Shown here in pieces: positions 18,080 through 27,578 of a stretch of 64,000 nucleotides of DNA (position 1 is the stretch's first letter; each line of letters opens with the position of its first letter). The notes beneath the pieces were generated by a model. That model saw only the letters and a list, made by a program, of their open reading frames with translations, did not search any database and was not told where the DNA came from. This DNA comes from Bradyrhizobium elkanii WSM2783 (GTDB lineage Bacteria > Pseudomonadota > Alphaproteobacteria > Rhizobiales > Xanthobacteraceae): positions 121,324 through 185,323 of the forward strand of contig NZ_AXAP01000006.1 in NCBI RefSeq assembly GCF_000472865.1. Direction: 5' to 3'. Position numbers and translations under genes: made by a program.

Positions 18080-18895
18080 TTATTCAGCTGCTGCGCTGGT
18101 CGACGCCTTGCTCTGGCGCGTCAGGCGACCGTTGCGCTGGAACACCGAATAGGTCCCGAGTGCGAACAGGATCACGAGGAGCTGCAGCGACAGCGCTTCC
18201 AGCGTCGGGTTCAGGCCGAGATCGGCGAGCCAGGACAGGCTCTTCAGTTCCGTGAACGGCAGCAGAGCCTGCTCCTGGAATTCCTGCACGGCCTCGCCGA
18301 TGAACTTGATCGCCATCACGAACAGGAAAGCCGAGGTCAGGATGAACAACGGCCGCAGCGGAATCTTCTGGGCGATCAGGTTGATGAAATAGAACAGCAC
18401 CGCAAGCGCAATGGTGGCGGCGCCGAGGCCGGCAAACAGGCCTGCGCTCCAGCCGCCTTCCGTACTGGCCAGCGCGTTGATGAACAGCACGGTCTCGGCG
18501 CCCTCGCGGAACACCGCGAGGAAAGCGAGCGCGCCGACCGCCCACACCGTGTCCTGCGCCAGCGCCGTGTCGGCCTTGTGCGCGAGATATTCCTTCCAGC
18601 CCTGCGGGTCCTGCTTCACCATCAGCCAGCCGCTGACATAGAGCATGAGGGCCGCGGCAAACAGGATGATGACGCCCTCGAGGATGTCGCTGTGCTCGCC
18701 CGAATTCAGCACCGCGAACAGCCAGGCTGCGATGATGCTGGCACCGATTGCAGCGAGCGCGCCGCCATAGAGCGCCTGGATGCGATGGCCGGCACCGACC
18801 CTGGACAGATAGCCGGCGAGCGCGGCGATCACCAGCATCGCCTCTAATCCTTCGCGCAGCAGGATGACGGCGGCCTGAATGAATGCAGACGACAT
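18080..18895 (-). CDS. FTR1-family high-affinity iron permease
   Basis: The 271-residue integral membrane protein has about seven helices and both iron-binding REXXE motifs, REGLE at 14-18 and REGAE at 130-134, as in FTR1/EfeU. These permeases take up ferric or ferrous iron, usually with a periplasmic cupredoxin or EfeO-type partner, but none is encoded next to it. An ATG at 18907 would add four residues. No clear Irr or RirA box was found upstream. Confidence 0.92.
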   Translation of the reverse strand: MSSAFIQAAVILLREGLEAMLVIAALAGYLSRVGAGHRIQALYGGALAAIGASIIAAWLFAVLNSGEHSDILEGVIILFAAALMLYVSGWLMVKQDPQGWKEYLAHKADTALAQDTVWAVGALAFLAVFREGAETVLFINALASTEGGWSAGLFAGLGAATIALAVLFYFINLIAQKIPLRPLFILTSAFLFVMAIKFIGEAVQEFQEQALLPFTELKSLSWLADLGLNPTLEALSLQLLVILFALGTYSVFQRNGRLTRQSKASTSAAAE

Positions 18896-18986
18896 GAGCG
18901 AACCCATTTTTCGTTCGTTCTATCGCCAGGGGTTTTCAAGTAAAGCGATGGCGGCCTGCACGATTTCGTCAACTGCCGGAACATTC

Positions 18987-19008
18987 AAAAAGCCCGTGCA
19001 AAACGGGC
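18987..19008 (-). terminator. Rho-independent terminator of ctaA
   Basis: On the minus strand GCCCGT, a 5-nt loop and ACGGGC (19008-18992) are followed by CTTTTTG. It is located 37 bp past the ctaA stop. Confidence 0.8.
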
Positions 19009-19044
19009 ACTTCTGGCGGCAACGATAGATTAGAATAGCTCAAC

Positions 19045-20139
19045 TCAACCGGGTTGACCGACCGGCACGGCAAGCTTTGGCCGTCCCACTTCGCGGCGTC
19101 GCGGCAGCAGCCGCTCGACCTGCAGGACCGCCAGCGTGAGCACCACGATCGCCACGGCCTGGTGCATGAGCGCGAGATCGATCGGCACCTGGTTCAAGAG
19201 CGTCAGGATCCCGAGCGTCGCCTGTAGCGTGATCGCCGCCACCAGCCACCAGGCGCCGGCGATAGCCGCGCCGCTTGCGCGCGAACGGATGGTGTCGATC
19301 GCATGCAGGATCGCCAGCGCCAATAGCGCATAGGCGGTCATGCGGTGCTCGAACTGCACGGTCAGCGTATTGTCGAACAGATTACGCCACCAGGGCTGCT
19401 CGAAGAACAGACGCCCCGCGGATGGAATGAAAGCGCCATCGATCTCTGGCCAGGTGTTGTAGACCTTTCCCGCGCGCAGGCCCGCGACCAGCGCGCCGAA
19501 ATAGAGCTGCAGGAAGGTCAGCGCCAGCAGCAGCAAAGCGGCGATCTTCAGCCGGAGCGGCGCCGGATTTGGCGGCCGGTCGGAAAGCCGCCGCAGCGTC
19601 CAGACGATCGCCGAATAGATCAGCAGCGCCAGTATCAGATGGACAGCGAGGCGATATTGCGAGACCTCGACCTTCTCGGAGAGGCCTGAAGCGACCATCC
19701 ACCAGCCCACCGCCCCCTGCAACGCGCCGAGCCCGAAGATCAGCCAGAGCCGCCGCTTCAATTCGCCGTCGGTGACGGCGCCGCGCCACAGGAAATAGAG
19801 GAACGGCAGCAGATAGGCGATCCCGATCACGCGTCCGAGCAGGCGGTGGCTCCATTCCCACCAGTAGATCGTCTCGAACTCAGCGAGCGTCATCCCGGCA
19901 TTGAGCTCGCGATATTGCGGGATCTTCTTGTAGCCCTCGAAGGCTTCCGCCCATTGCGCCTCGGTCAGCGGCGGCAGCGTGCCGGTGACCGGCTTCCATT
20001 CCACGATCGAAAGCCCGGATTCGGTGAGCCGGGTGGCCCCGCCGACCAGCACCATCATCGCGATCAGGGCTGCGACCGAAAGCAGCCACCAGCGAAGGTG
20101 AGCATTTTGGAATGGCTCGGGGGCGGAACGTGCGGTCAT
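19045..20139 (-). CDS. ctaA: Haem A synthase (COX15/CtaA type 2)
   Basis: The 364-residue membrane protein has about eight transmembrane helices. '[18 protein letters not shown]' and '[12 protein letters not shown]' carry conserved histidine and glutamate positions, and '[11 protein letters not shown]' and '[11 protein letters not shown]' hold the second haem-ligand pair. It oxidises haem O to haem A for aa3-type cytochrome oxidase. The length and first motif are typical of the alphaproteobacterial/mitochondrial type. Its own terminator follows. Confidence 0.95.
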   Translation of the reverse strand: MTARSAPEPFQNAHLRWWLLSVAALIAMMVLVGGATRLTESGLSIVEWKPVTGTLPPLTEAQWAEAFEGYKKIPQYRELNAGMTLAEFETIYWWEWSHRLLGRVIGIAYLLPFLYFLWRGAVTDGELKRRLWLIFGLGALQGAVGWWMVASGLSEKVEVSQYRLAVHLILALLIYSAIVWTLRRLSDRPPNPAPLRLKIAALLLLALTFLQLYFGALVAGLRAGKVYNTWPEIDGAFIPSAGRLFFEQPWWRNLFDNTLTVQFEHRMTAYALLALAILHAIDTIRSRASGAAIAGAWWLVAAITLQATLGILTLLNQVPIDLALMHQAVAIVVLTLAVLQVERLLPRRREVGRPKLAVPVGQPG

Positions 20140-20233
20140 CGGTCCTGCTTGATCGGATTGGCGCGCCCCTTATAGTCCGCCTCCTCGCAGGCGCAAGGCG
20201 CGCTTTGCCTCACGAGTTATCGATCAACCGGCC

Positions 20234-20443
20234 ATGAATATACGCACCCGCAAGCTGCTTGGAACCATCTTCCTGCTGATGCTGGTGGTGGTGTGGTCGC
20301 TGCTTGGCATGACGGTCGCGCAGACGCCTTGGCTCGCCAATTCGGGCTTGCTGCAGGCGATTTTCTATGTCGTGGCCGGGCTCGGCTGGGTGCTGCCGGC
20401 GATGCCGATCGTGGCCTGGATGTCGCGGCCCGACCGCGCCTAG
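20234..20443 (+). CDS. DUF2842 small membrane protein
   Basis: The 69-residue protein has two transmembrane helices (about 8-28 and 40-62) joined by a short loop, and ends 'VAWMSRPDRA'. This is the DUF2842 family of Rhizobiales, of unknown function. It is divergent from ctaA (94 bp). Its TAG stop is the first three bases of the repeat's 'TAGAGC' edge at 20441. Confidence 0.8.
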   Translation: MNIRTRKLLGTIFLLMLVVVWSLLGMTVAQTPWLANSGLLQAIFYVVAGLGWVLPAMPIVAWMSRPDRA

Positions 20444-20534
20444 AGCTTCGGTTCTGAGAACCGCAGCTCTGGATTCTTGTTTGACGCGTTTTCTTCACGC
20501 GAACCGGTATCCACTTCGCTCGAAGACGCTCTAG
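20440..20534. repeat. CTAG-bounded dispersed repeat, copy 1 (stop to stop)
   Basis: The element begins CTAGAGCTTCGG and ends GACGCTCTAG, with GTTTTCTTCACGCGAACC inside. It exactly fills the space between two convergent genes: the DUF2842 stop TAG is 20441-20443 and the deacetylase stop is 20533-20531. Related copies are at 22877, 51226, 57250 and 60957. Confidence 0.85.
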
Positions 20535-21571
20535 ATCTGCACGCGCGGTCTCGGAAACATCACGCCCGACAGCAACACCCGCATCATGCGCAGCGAGCGC
20601 CGCCGTCCGTCCCAGGACACCCGCGGCAGCGCGTGCAGGTTGGTACGCCCCTGCGTTTCCACGATCCCTCCGATGCTCGACACCGCGCTGTCAAAGCTGA
20701 TCCCCCCGGCCATCAGCATATGCGGACGGCGAAAGCTCTCGCTGTCTCCGAACGGATAGGCAAAATGCCTGATCTCGCGACGGATGCCGGCCTCGAGCAC
20801 CGCCTTGCCCATTGCCATCTCGCGCTCGGCATCGACGTCGCGCAGGTTCGACAGCGCCGGATAGTTCACCGTCGCACTGCCGATCGTGACGTTGCGGTCG
20901 GCCGCGAGCATCGTGAGATCGCTCCAGTCCATCGAGGCGCTGCGCGACAGTGCTGCCAGATCGACGCCGTAGCGCTTGCAGAGATCGTTGATCGCGACGG
21001 AGAGATCCGGCGGCGCCAATGTCCGCATCCATTTCGCGAGGAACTCGTAGAGCTCGTATTTCTCCGCGACACCAGCAATCGAAAAATGCAGCTCCTTGCG
21101 CTCGATCACGAGGCTGATGCGGCTCTCGCGCGCGATGATCTTCTCGAGCGCCAGCCACCACGCCTCCCCCAGCCCATCCGGAAACGCACTCGGCAGGTAG
21201 ATGGCGAAGGGCACGCCATGCTTCGACAGCACCGGATAGGCGTCCGTCGCCAGATCCTTGTAGCCGCCGTCGAACGTCAGGCAGGCAAAGCGGCGCGGCA
21301 GCGGCAAGGTGACGGCGCGGCGGCAGGCTTCGTCGATCGAAACGATCTCGTAGTTCCAGCGCTTGAGCGCCCGGATCGTGCGGTCCAGGAACCGAGGGGT
21401 GATCTCGCGCGAGGCCAGCGGCTGAAACCGGTCCCGACGGCGCGCACGCACGCGCTCGAAGCGCAGGATGGCGCCGGCCCCGCCGGCCCGCCGTTGCCGC
21501 AACCGCGCATAGCCTGAGAAGTAAGCGAGCTCCATCTGTGCCCGCTTCAAGAAAGTGATTTCCGACACCAC
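20531..21571 (-). CDS. Polysaccharide deacetylase family protein
   Basis: The 346-residue protein has a NodB-like fold. 'ACLTFDGGYKDLATDAYPVL' is motif 1 with the first Asp replaced by the pattern TFDGG (usually TFDDG), 'HFAYPFGDSESF' resembles motif 3, and the central H-x3-H motif is not clear, so activity is uncertain. The GTG start at 21571 and an ATG at 21535 are both possible. It diverges from the GNAT-like gene and lies beside the exopolysaccharide locus, where it may modify a polymer. Confidence 0.8.
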   Translation of the reverse strand: MVSEITFLKRAQMELAYFSGYARLRQRRAGGAGAILRFERVRARRRDRFQPLASREITPRFLDRTIRALKRWNYEIVSIDEACRRAVTLPLPRRFACLTFDGGYKDLATDAYPVLSKHGVPFAIYLPSAFPDGLGEAWWLALEKIIARESRISLVIERKELHFSIAGVAEKYELYEFLAKWMRTLAPPDLSVAINDLCKRYGVDLAALSRSASMDWSDLTMLAADRNVTIGSATVNYPALSNLRDVDAEREMAMGKAVLEAGIRREIRHFAYPFGDSESFRRPHMLMAGGISFDSAVSSIGGIVETQGRTNLHALPRVSWDGRRRSLRMMRVLLSGVMFPRPRVQI

Positions 21572-21695
21572 GTCCCGCCCCCGATCCGGCGGTTCCCAGG
21601 CGCCGTCTAACGATTGTTATTACTCTTTGTTGACATTTCCCTGCGAAGGTCGCCCAAGCGGAATTGTAAACAATCGATTAATACCGGACTCGGCA

Positions 21696-22880
21696 ATGAC
21701 CATGGCTGCCGCGATCGAAGCACGAACGGCGGAGTTGGAAGCGTGGTCGAAAACAAGCCGCGTCGCCGGTGTCGAGATCATTCGCGATCTCGAAGCCGTC
21801 GAACCGACATGGCGTGCCTTCGAAAAGCAATTCTGCACGCCGTACCAGCGCTTTGATTTTCTCGCCGCCTGGCAGCGGCAGGTCGGCGCACGCGAGGGCG
21901 TCGCCCCATTCATCGTGATCGGCCATGATGACGAACGCCGGCCGTTGTTCGTGCTGCCGCTGACGCTCGAAAGCGCGCTGGGCGTGCGCTGTGCTAAATT
22001 CATGGGCGGCAAGCACGCGACCTTCAACATGGCGCTGTGGGACCGCGACTTCGCCGCGGGCGCCACGGCCGCCGATCTCAGGACCATGGTGTCGGCGATC
22101 GCGGCACGCGGCGAGGCCGACGTGCTCGCCTTGCAGCAGCAGCCGCTCAACTGGCGCGATCTGCCCAACCCGCTGGCCCTGCTGCCGCACCAATCCTCGG
22201 TCAACGACTGTCCCGTGCTCGCCATCGAGCCGGGCGCCGACCGCACCACCCTCATCAGCAATTCATTCCGGCGGCGATTGAAGGGCAAGGAACGCAAGCT
22301 GCAGCAGCTCGCCGGCTATCGCTATCAGATCGCCGCCACCGACGCCGATGTCACACGAGTCCTGAACTGGTTCTTCCGCGTCAAGCCGCAGCGCATGGCC
22401 GAACAAAAGCTGCCCAACGTCTTTGCCGAGCCGGGCGTCGAGGATTTCATCCGCTCCGCCTGCCTCACCGGGCTTCCCGGCGCCGGCCACGTCATCGACA
22501 TCCACGCGCTCGAATGCGACGACGAGGTGATCGCGATGTTCGCCGGCGTCGCCGACGGCCATCGCTTCTCGATGATGTTCAACACCTACACGATGTCTGC
22601 CAGCGCCAAGTTCAGCCCCGGCCTCATCCTGATGCGCAACATCATCGATCACTATGCCGCGCTGAACTACCGCGCCATCGACCTCGGCATCGGCTCGGAT
22701 GAATACAAGCGGCTGTTCTGCAAGAGCGACGAGCCGATCTTCGACAGCTTCATTCCGCTCTCCTGGCGCGGCAGGCCAGCTGCGAGCGCCATGTCCGGCG
22801 TCGTCAGCGCCAAGCGGCTGGTCAAGCATAATCGCGCGCTGTTCGATCTCGCGCAAAACCTGCGCGGCATGTTCCGCTAG
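21696..22880 (+). CDS. GNAT-fold acyltransferase (CelD/BcsL-like)
   Basis: The 394-residue protein resembles the GNAT proteins found in cellulose and exopolysaccharide clusters. 'RLKGKERKLQQLAGYRYQI' at about 185 and 'NYRAIDLGIGSDEYKRLFC' at about 335 are typical positions of the FemAB-like C-terminal half. The acyl acceptor is unknown; sugar acylation is a reasonable inference from the neighbours. The stop TAG 22878-22880 is part of the CTAG edge of the repeat. Confidence 0.8.
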   Translation: MTMAAAIEARTAELEAWSKTSRVAGVEIIRDLEAVEPTWRAFEKQFCTPYQRFDFLAAWQRQVGAREGVAPFIVIGHDDERRPLFVLPLTLESALGVRCAKFMGGKHATFNMALWDRDFAAGATAADLRTMVSAIAARGEADVLALQQQPLNWRDLPNPLALLPHQSSVNDCPVLAIEPGADRTTLISNSFRRRLKGKERKLQQLAGYRYQIAATDADVTRVLNWFFRVKPQRMAEQKLPNVFAEPGVEDFIRSACLTGLPGAGHVIDIHALECDDEVIAMFAGVADGHRFSMMFNTYTMSASAKFSPGLILMRNIIDHYAALNYRAIDLGIGSDEYKRLFCKSDEPIFDSFIPLSWRGRPAASAMSGVVSAKRLVKHNRALFDLAQNLRGMFR

Positions 22881-22982
22881 AGCGCGTTTTCGAGCGAAGT
22901 GAACACCGGTTCGCGTGAAGAAAACGCGTCAAGACCAGAATCTAGGGCAACGGTTCTGATCCAGTCAGAACCGATGCCCTAG
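22877..22982. repeat. CTAG-bounded dispersed repeat, copy 2
   Basis: Left CTAG 22877-22880 includes the stop of the GNAT-like gene and right CTAG is 22979-22982. It contains GCGTTTTCGAGCGAAGTG, ACCGGTTCGCGTGAAGAAAA and the hairpin CGGTTCTGA...TCAGAACCG. Confidence 0.8.
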
Positions 22983-23010
22983 AGCTTCATCTATTACACC
23001 GACGTGCAGC

Positions 23011-23973
23011 TCATTGCGTGTGGGCCGTCGATTTGCCTGCCATCGACTTCGCGACCTCGCGAACGCACGCGACGAATATCTCGGCAGCCGGGCTCAACGT
23101 GCGGTTCTTCAGCGTTACAATGGCCGCCGACACAGCCGACGCTCGCGGCAGCTTGACCGGAAGTCTCTTCAGCGACAGATCGCGGCCGCTGAATTGCACA
23201 ATCGAGCTTGGAAGCAAGGTGACGAAGTTCCCGGTCGCAGCGAGCCTGCAGCAAAGGTGAAGCGACAGCGTCGTGACGGGCGTGCGAGGCATGCTCAATC
23301 CGCTTTCGCGAAACAGATCAGCCGTGGCGGAGCCTGGAAACGTGTCGGGCGGCGGCAGGATCCAGGCTTCATCGGCAAGATCGGCCAGGCTGACCTTGGA
23401 ACATCGCGTCCATTTGCTTCGCTGCCCCACAACCACAACCCGTGGGTCAATCAGCACGGGCTCCACCGCCAGATCTTCCTCGGCGAACGGCGTCGGGATC
23501 CAACCCAGCAACAGATCGATACTCCGCTCGCGCAGTTCGCTGTAACGCGTCGTGCCAAGCACCATCTGCGCGACATTCAGGCGGATGCCTGGATGGCGCC
23601 GCGTGAAGCGATCGATTACTGCTGGAAGCAGGCCAGCCGCAACGCTTTCCGAACTACCGATGCGGAGCTGTCCGATGGTTGGATCGGCAAGAAATTCGAG
23701 TTCTTCGAGCCCTTGCATCAGCTCGTCGAAAATCGCTGTGCCGCGCTTGACGAGGGCGCGCCCATACGGCGTGGGCTCGATGCCGTTGCGGCCGCGGTCG
23801 AGAAGCCGAAGCCCGAGTGCATGCTCCATGTCGGCGATCGCTCTCGAGACCGCAGGCTGAGAAATCGCCAATTCTGCCGCGGCCTTTGCCATGCTGCCCC
23901 GCTGCGCCACGACGAGCAGGATATGGAGATCGCGCAGCTTGATGCGGCGCCGGGCTCGCTCAATGGATTGCAT
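23011..23973 (-). CDS. LysR-family transcriptional regulator
   Basis: The 320-residue protein has an N-terminal winged HTH (about 12-72, 'GSMAKAAAELAISQPAVSRA') and a C-terminal effector domain ('GQLRIGSSESVAAGLLPAVI', 'VDPRVVVVGQ'-like region). It is divergently transcribed from the Bug-type binding protein 108 bp away, the usual arrangement for a regulator of an aromatic or carboxylate uptake gene. Effector unknown. Confidence 0.9.
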   Translation of the reverse strand: MQSIERARRRIKLRDLHILLVVAQRGSMAKAAAELAISQPAVSRAIADMEHALGLRLLDRGRNGIEPTPYGRALVKRGTAIFDELMQGLEELEFLADPTIGQLRIGSSESVAAGLLPAVIDRFTRRHPGIRLNVAQMVLGTTRYSELRERSIDLLLGWIPTPFAEEDLAVEPVLIDPRVVVVGQRSKWTRCSKVSLADLADEAWILPPPDTFPGSATADLFRESGLSMPRTPVTTLSLHLCCRLAATGNFVTLLPSSIVQFSGRDLSLKRLPVKLPRASAVSAAIVTLKNRTLSPAAEIFVACVREVAKSMAGKSTAHTQ

Positions 23974-24081
23974 GTCCGATCCTTATCAAAACAGTTATGA
24001 AACCCTCACATACTAGCATTGGACGGATATGCCCGCCTCAAGCATCCTCTCGACCCAGTCGTTTCAGACGCGGAGGATCCG

Positions 24082-25074
24082 ATGGCCTGGATGGTGATGA
24101 CGCGCCGCGAAATGCTGGCAATGTCAGGCGCCGGCATTGCTTTCTCCGCCGCCGGTCTCGTGCCGCAGAGCATCGCCGAGCCGAGCCTGAAGACCGCGCA
24201 TATACTGACAGGCTTCACGCCCGGGCTTCCCGATGCCGTGGCGAGGCTCGTTGCCGATCAGATGAAGGATTATGCGGCGTCGATCGTGGTCGAGACCCGG
24301 CCAGGTGCGAGCGGGCGCGTCGCGGTGGAGGCCGTGAAGGCGGCCGCTCCCGATGGATCCGTCCTTCTGCTGGCGCCGCTTGGCTTCTTGACGCTGTTTC
24401 CTCACGTCTACAAGACGCTCAGATACGAGCCGCGTGATTTTATTCCGGTCTCGACCGTCGCCTCATTCCCGACATTGCTGACGGTGGGTCCGAAGGTGCC
24501 GCGCGAGATAAAGACGCTGGCTGAATTCATCACATGGTGCCGCGCCAATCCGACGCAGGCGACCTACGGCACGGCGGGTGCTGGATCGACGCTGCACTTC
24601 ATCGGGGCGATGCTGGGCCGCACTGCGCGGTTCGAGTATCTCCATGTGCCCTATCAAGGCAGGGCCGCGATACAGGATCTCGTGAAAGGCGAGATCGCCT
24701 CGGCCATCATGCCGCTCGGCAGTTCCGTTGGCCTGGTCCAGTCCGGAGAGCTTCGTGCGCTGGCGACCACGGGACCGCGCCGCAGCGCGTTTCTTCCCGA
24801 TGTGCCCACGATGGCCGAAGCCGGTTATCCCTCACTTGAGGACCTCACATGGTTTGGGTTTTTCGTGCCGGCAAAGACCCCGGCGGTAACAGTCGAAAGG
24901 CTCAATGGCTCGATCCAGGCGGCCTTGCGCACCGACGAGGTCAAAGCCGGCATGGCAAAACAGTTCGTCGAGATCGACGCAATTCCCCTCGCCGACTTCG
25001 CCCGGCTCATCACATCCGAATCCGAGCGCTGGAAAGCGATCGTGCAGGCAACCGAGTTCACGCCGAGCGATTGA
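24082..25074 (+). CDS. Bug-family (TTT) solute-binding protein
   Basis: The 330-residue protein starts at ATG 24082 with GGAGG 6 nt before it. The N-terminus 'TRREMLAMSGAGIAFSAAG' is a Tat-like signal. 'ILTGFTPGLPDAVARLVADQ', 'VVETRPGASGRVAVEAVK' and 'LHVPYQGRAAIQDLVKGEI' are characteristic of Bug periplasmic receptors for carboxylates in tripartite tricarboxylate transport. No TctA/TctB genes lie near, so it may be an orphan receptor, as usual for Bug proteins. Confidence 0.9.
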   Translation: MAWMVMTRREMLAMSGAGIAFSAAGLVPQSIAEPSLKTAHILTGFTPGLPDAVARLVADQMKDYAASIVVETRPGASGRVAVEAVKAAAPDGSVLLLAPLGFLTLFPHVYKTLRYEPRDFIPVSTVASFPTLLTVGPKVPREIKTLAEFITWCRANPTQATYGTAGAGSTLHFIGAMLGRTARFEYLHVPYQGRAAIQDLVKGEIASAIMPLGSSVGLVQSGELRALATTGPRRSAFLPDVPTMAEAGYPSLEDLTWFGFFVPAKTPAVTVERLNGSIQAALRTDEVKAGMAKQFVEIDAIPLADFARLITSESERWKAIVQATEFTPSD

Positions 25075-25145
25075 AGGTCTCAGCTACCCTCGGGCGTCGT
25101 CAGGGCCATCGCATATAACTGTTTGGAGGCTGTGGACGATGCGGG

Positions 25146-25282
25146 CCTCATGGTTCTCCGAGCGATGCGCAGCATCGTCTCGAGACGCGCCGCAAGCGGC
25201 GCTCCTCACCATGAGGGTCTAAGATTCCACCGCGAAATCAGACCTCATCCTGAGGAGCCGCGCAGCGGCGTCTCGAAGGATG
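25146..25282. repeat. Dispersed palindromic repeat (CCTCATCCTGAG type), copy 2, rearranged
   Basis: The two halves of this family are present in swapped order: a CCTCATGG...CCATGAGG hairpin at 25146-25216, then CCTCATCCTGAGGAGCCG...GCGTCTCGAAGGATG at 25243-25282. The 272-bp gap holds nothing else recognised. Confidence 0.7.
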
Positions 25283-25346
25283 GGCCGCGAAGGGATCGCC
25301 CACCAAGTTCTATTTCATATGCCACAGCCCTGCGGGCGCCGCTGGT

Positions 25347-27578
25347 CTACGCTGCGACCACGCGCGGGCCCGGCTCGACGGCGTCCGATGGCTCGCACGG
25401 CTTCGTCAGCATCGTCACTTCCGAGAAGCCAACCGCGGCAAGCTGCTCGCGCATCAGGCGGCGGGCATCGTCGGCCATCGAGGCGTCCGGCACCACGACG
25501 GCGCGGGCGTGCGCCGTCAACAGATCGGCCGGCAGGTCGGAAGCCGTGCCGGCATCGAGCAGCACGTGGTCGTAGACGCTGAGCAGCGCGTCGATCGCGA
25601 GCGCCAGCCGCGGCGACTGCAGTTGCGCGCGATCGAAACCAGGGCGGCCGGCACTGACCAGATTGACTCGCGACAGCCGGTCGCGCGTGATGATCTCCGA
25701 GAACGTCGCCTGCCCCTGCATCAATTCGGCAAGCCCCGGCGCGCCGGGATCGGTCGAGACCGCCGCTATCGTCGGCGACGCCGCAGCGAGGTCGACGACG
25801 GCGACCTTGGCTTCGCGCGCCATCAGCCGCGCCAGCGTCAGCGTGCTCAGCGCGATGCTCTCGCTCGAGGCCGTCCCCAGCACCGTAACCTTGCGTGCGT
25901 CGGCGCCAGCCCGGCGCAGCTTCTCGGCGAGCTCTTCGATTTCTCCGATGGCAGTGGCGGCTTCAGGCTGCGGCGCGATGGATGCAGCCTCGACCTCGGG
26001 CTCGGGCTCCGCTGCCGGCTCCAGCTCCGGTTCCTGCTCGTCGTCGCTCTCGACGGCGGCAGCGCGAACCGGCGCCCGCGCCGTCATCGGCGGCACGACC
26101 GGTGCCGCGGCGGCGCGCGGCGCGGTCATGCGCAGGAGCTCGCCGGTCACGATCAGGCCTGAGGAGAGCAACAAGGTCGCCAGCGTCGCGATCAGCACGA
26201 TCGGCAGCTTCTTCGGATAGGCCGGCGTATTCGAGACCGACGCGCGCGAAATGATGCGGCCATCGGACGGTCCTGCCTCAATGTTCTCGCGCGTATTGGC
26301 TTCGCGATACTTTGCCAGATAGGACTCAAGCAGGTCGCGCTGCGCCTTGGCTTCGCGCTCCAGCGCGCGGAGCTGGACGTCCTGGCCGTTATAGGACGAT
26401 GCCTGCTTCTTCAATTGATCAAGGCTCGCGCTCAGCGCCTCGACGCGGCCACCGGCAACGCGCGCGTCATTGTCGAGCGTGCGCGAGATCTTGCCCGCCT
26501 CCTCGCGCAACTGCCGATCGAGATCGGCGAGCTGCGCCTTCAATTCCTTGATGCGCGGATGATTGTCGAGCAGCGTCGACGATTGCTCGGCGAGCTGCGC
26601 GCGCAGCGTCACCCGCTGCTCGCTGAGGCGGCGGATCAGTTCGGAATTGAGCACTTCGGAAGCTTCGATCGGCTTGCCGCTCTGCAACATCTCGCGGATC
26701 AGCCGCGCCTTGGTCTCGGCGTCGGCCTTTAGTGCACGCGCATTATTGAGCTGCGTGTTGAGCTCGCCCATCTGCTGGTTGGACAGCGAGGTATTGTTGG
26801 TGCCGACGAACAGGCTCGACTTGGAACGGAAATCCTCGACGCGGGATTCGGCGTCGGCGACTTTCTTCCGCAAATTCTCGATCTCGCCGGCCAGCCACTG
26901 GCTCGCCGTTCTCGCCTGCTCCTGCCGCGCATTCTGCTGCAGCACCAGATAGCCTTCGGCGATCGAGTTGGCGACCCGCGCGGCAAGCTCGGGATCGCGC
27001 GACTGGAATTCGACGACGATGACGCGCGACTTGTCGACCGCATAAGCCTGCAGCCGGTCATAATAGGCTTCCAACACGCGCTCTTCCGGCGTCAGCGAGA
27101 AGGGGTCGCGCCCGATGCCGAACAGCGCCAGCAGCGATTTCAGCGGCGAGAAGCCCTGCAGCACCGGATCGAATTCCGGCCGCTCGGCAAGCTTGTTCTT
27201 CTTGATGATCTCGCGCGCGAGGTCGCGCGACAGCAGGAGCTGCACCTGACTGGTGACGGCCTCCGGATCGACGACGTTGCGCTCTTCGTTGCGCTCGCCG
27301 CTCGGCCGCAGGAACACGTTCTCGCGGCCGTCGATCAGGATGCGCGCTTCCGACTTGTAGCGCGGCGTCACCATATTGACCGCGGCAAGCGACAGCGTGA
27401 ACGCCAGCACCGTCGGCACGATGATCCAGCTCCGCTTGCGCATCAGCGCCCGACCGAGCGCAGGCAGGTCGAGATCGCCTACGGGCGACGCGGCAACGGT
27501 CGCAGCCGACGCGGGCTTTGCAAGCGCGCGCTGGACCACGGCCCTGTCCTTTCCTGCACGCCAGAACGCAAAACGCAT
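25347..27578 (-). CDS. Exopolysaccharide co-polymerase (Wzz/GumC) with degenerate BY-kinase domain
   Basis: The 743-residue protein has a Wzz domain with TM1 at about 52-72, a long periplasmic coiled-coil (about 190-430), the GNVR-like 'QLRALEREAKAQRDLLESYL' and TM2 at about 455-475. A Glu/Pro-rich linker at about 500-560 leads to a C-terminal domain (560-743) of the bacterial tyrosine kinase type. Walker A reads 'LGTASSESIALST', without the GKS/T; the Walker A' 'VAVVDLAAASP' keeps one Asp only, and no tyrosine-rich tail exists. It probably controls chain length without kinase activity. Confidence 0.9.
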   Translation of the reverse strand: MRFAFWRAGKDRAVVQRALAKPASAATVAASPVGDLDLPALGRALMRKRSWIIVPTVLAFTLSLAAVNMVTPRYKSEARILIDGRENVFLRPSGERNEERNVVDPEAVTSQVQLLLSRDLAREIIKKNKLAERPEFDPVLQGFSPLKSLLALFGIGRDPFSLTPEERVLEAYYDRLQAYAVDKSRVIVVEFQSRDPELAARVANSIAEGYLVLQQNARQEQARTASQWLAGEIENLRKKVADAESRVEDFRSKSSLFVGTNNTSLSNQQMGELNTQLNNARALKADAETKARLIREMLQSGKPIEASEVLNSELIRRLSEQRVTLRAQLAEQSSTLLDNHPRIKELKAQLADLDRQLREEAGKISRTLDNDARVAGGRVEALSASLDQLKKQASSYNGQDVQLRALEREAKAQRDLLESYLAKYREANTRENIEAGPSDGRIISRASVSNTPAYPKKLPIVLIATLATLLLSSGLIVTGELLRMTAPRAAAAPVVPPMTARAPVRAAAVESDDEQEPELEPAAEPEPEVEAASIAPQPEAATAIGEIEELAEKLRRAGADARKVTVLGTASSESIALSTLTLARLMAREAKVAVVDLAAASPTIAAVSTDPGAPGLAELMQGQATFSEIITRDRLSRVNLVSAGRPGFDRAQLQSPRLALAIDALLSVYDHVLLDAGTASDLPADLLTAHARAVVVPDASMADDARRLMREQLAAVGFSEVTMLTKPCEPSDAVEPGPRVVAA

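Noticed and set aside
17117..18847. 576-codon plus-strand frame
   Set aside because: Antisense to the DMP19-like and FTR1 genes; no domain is recognisable.
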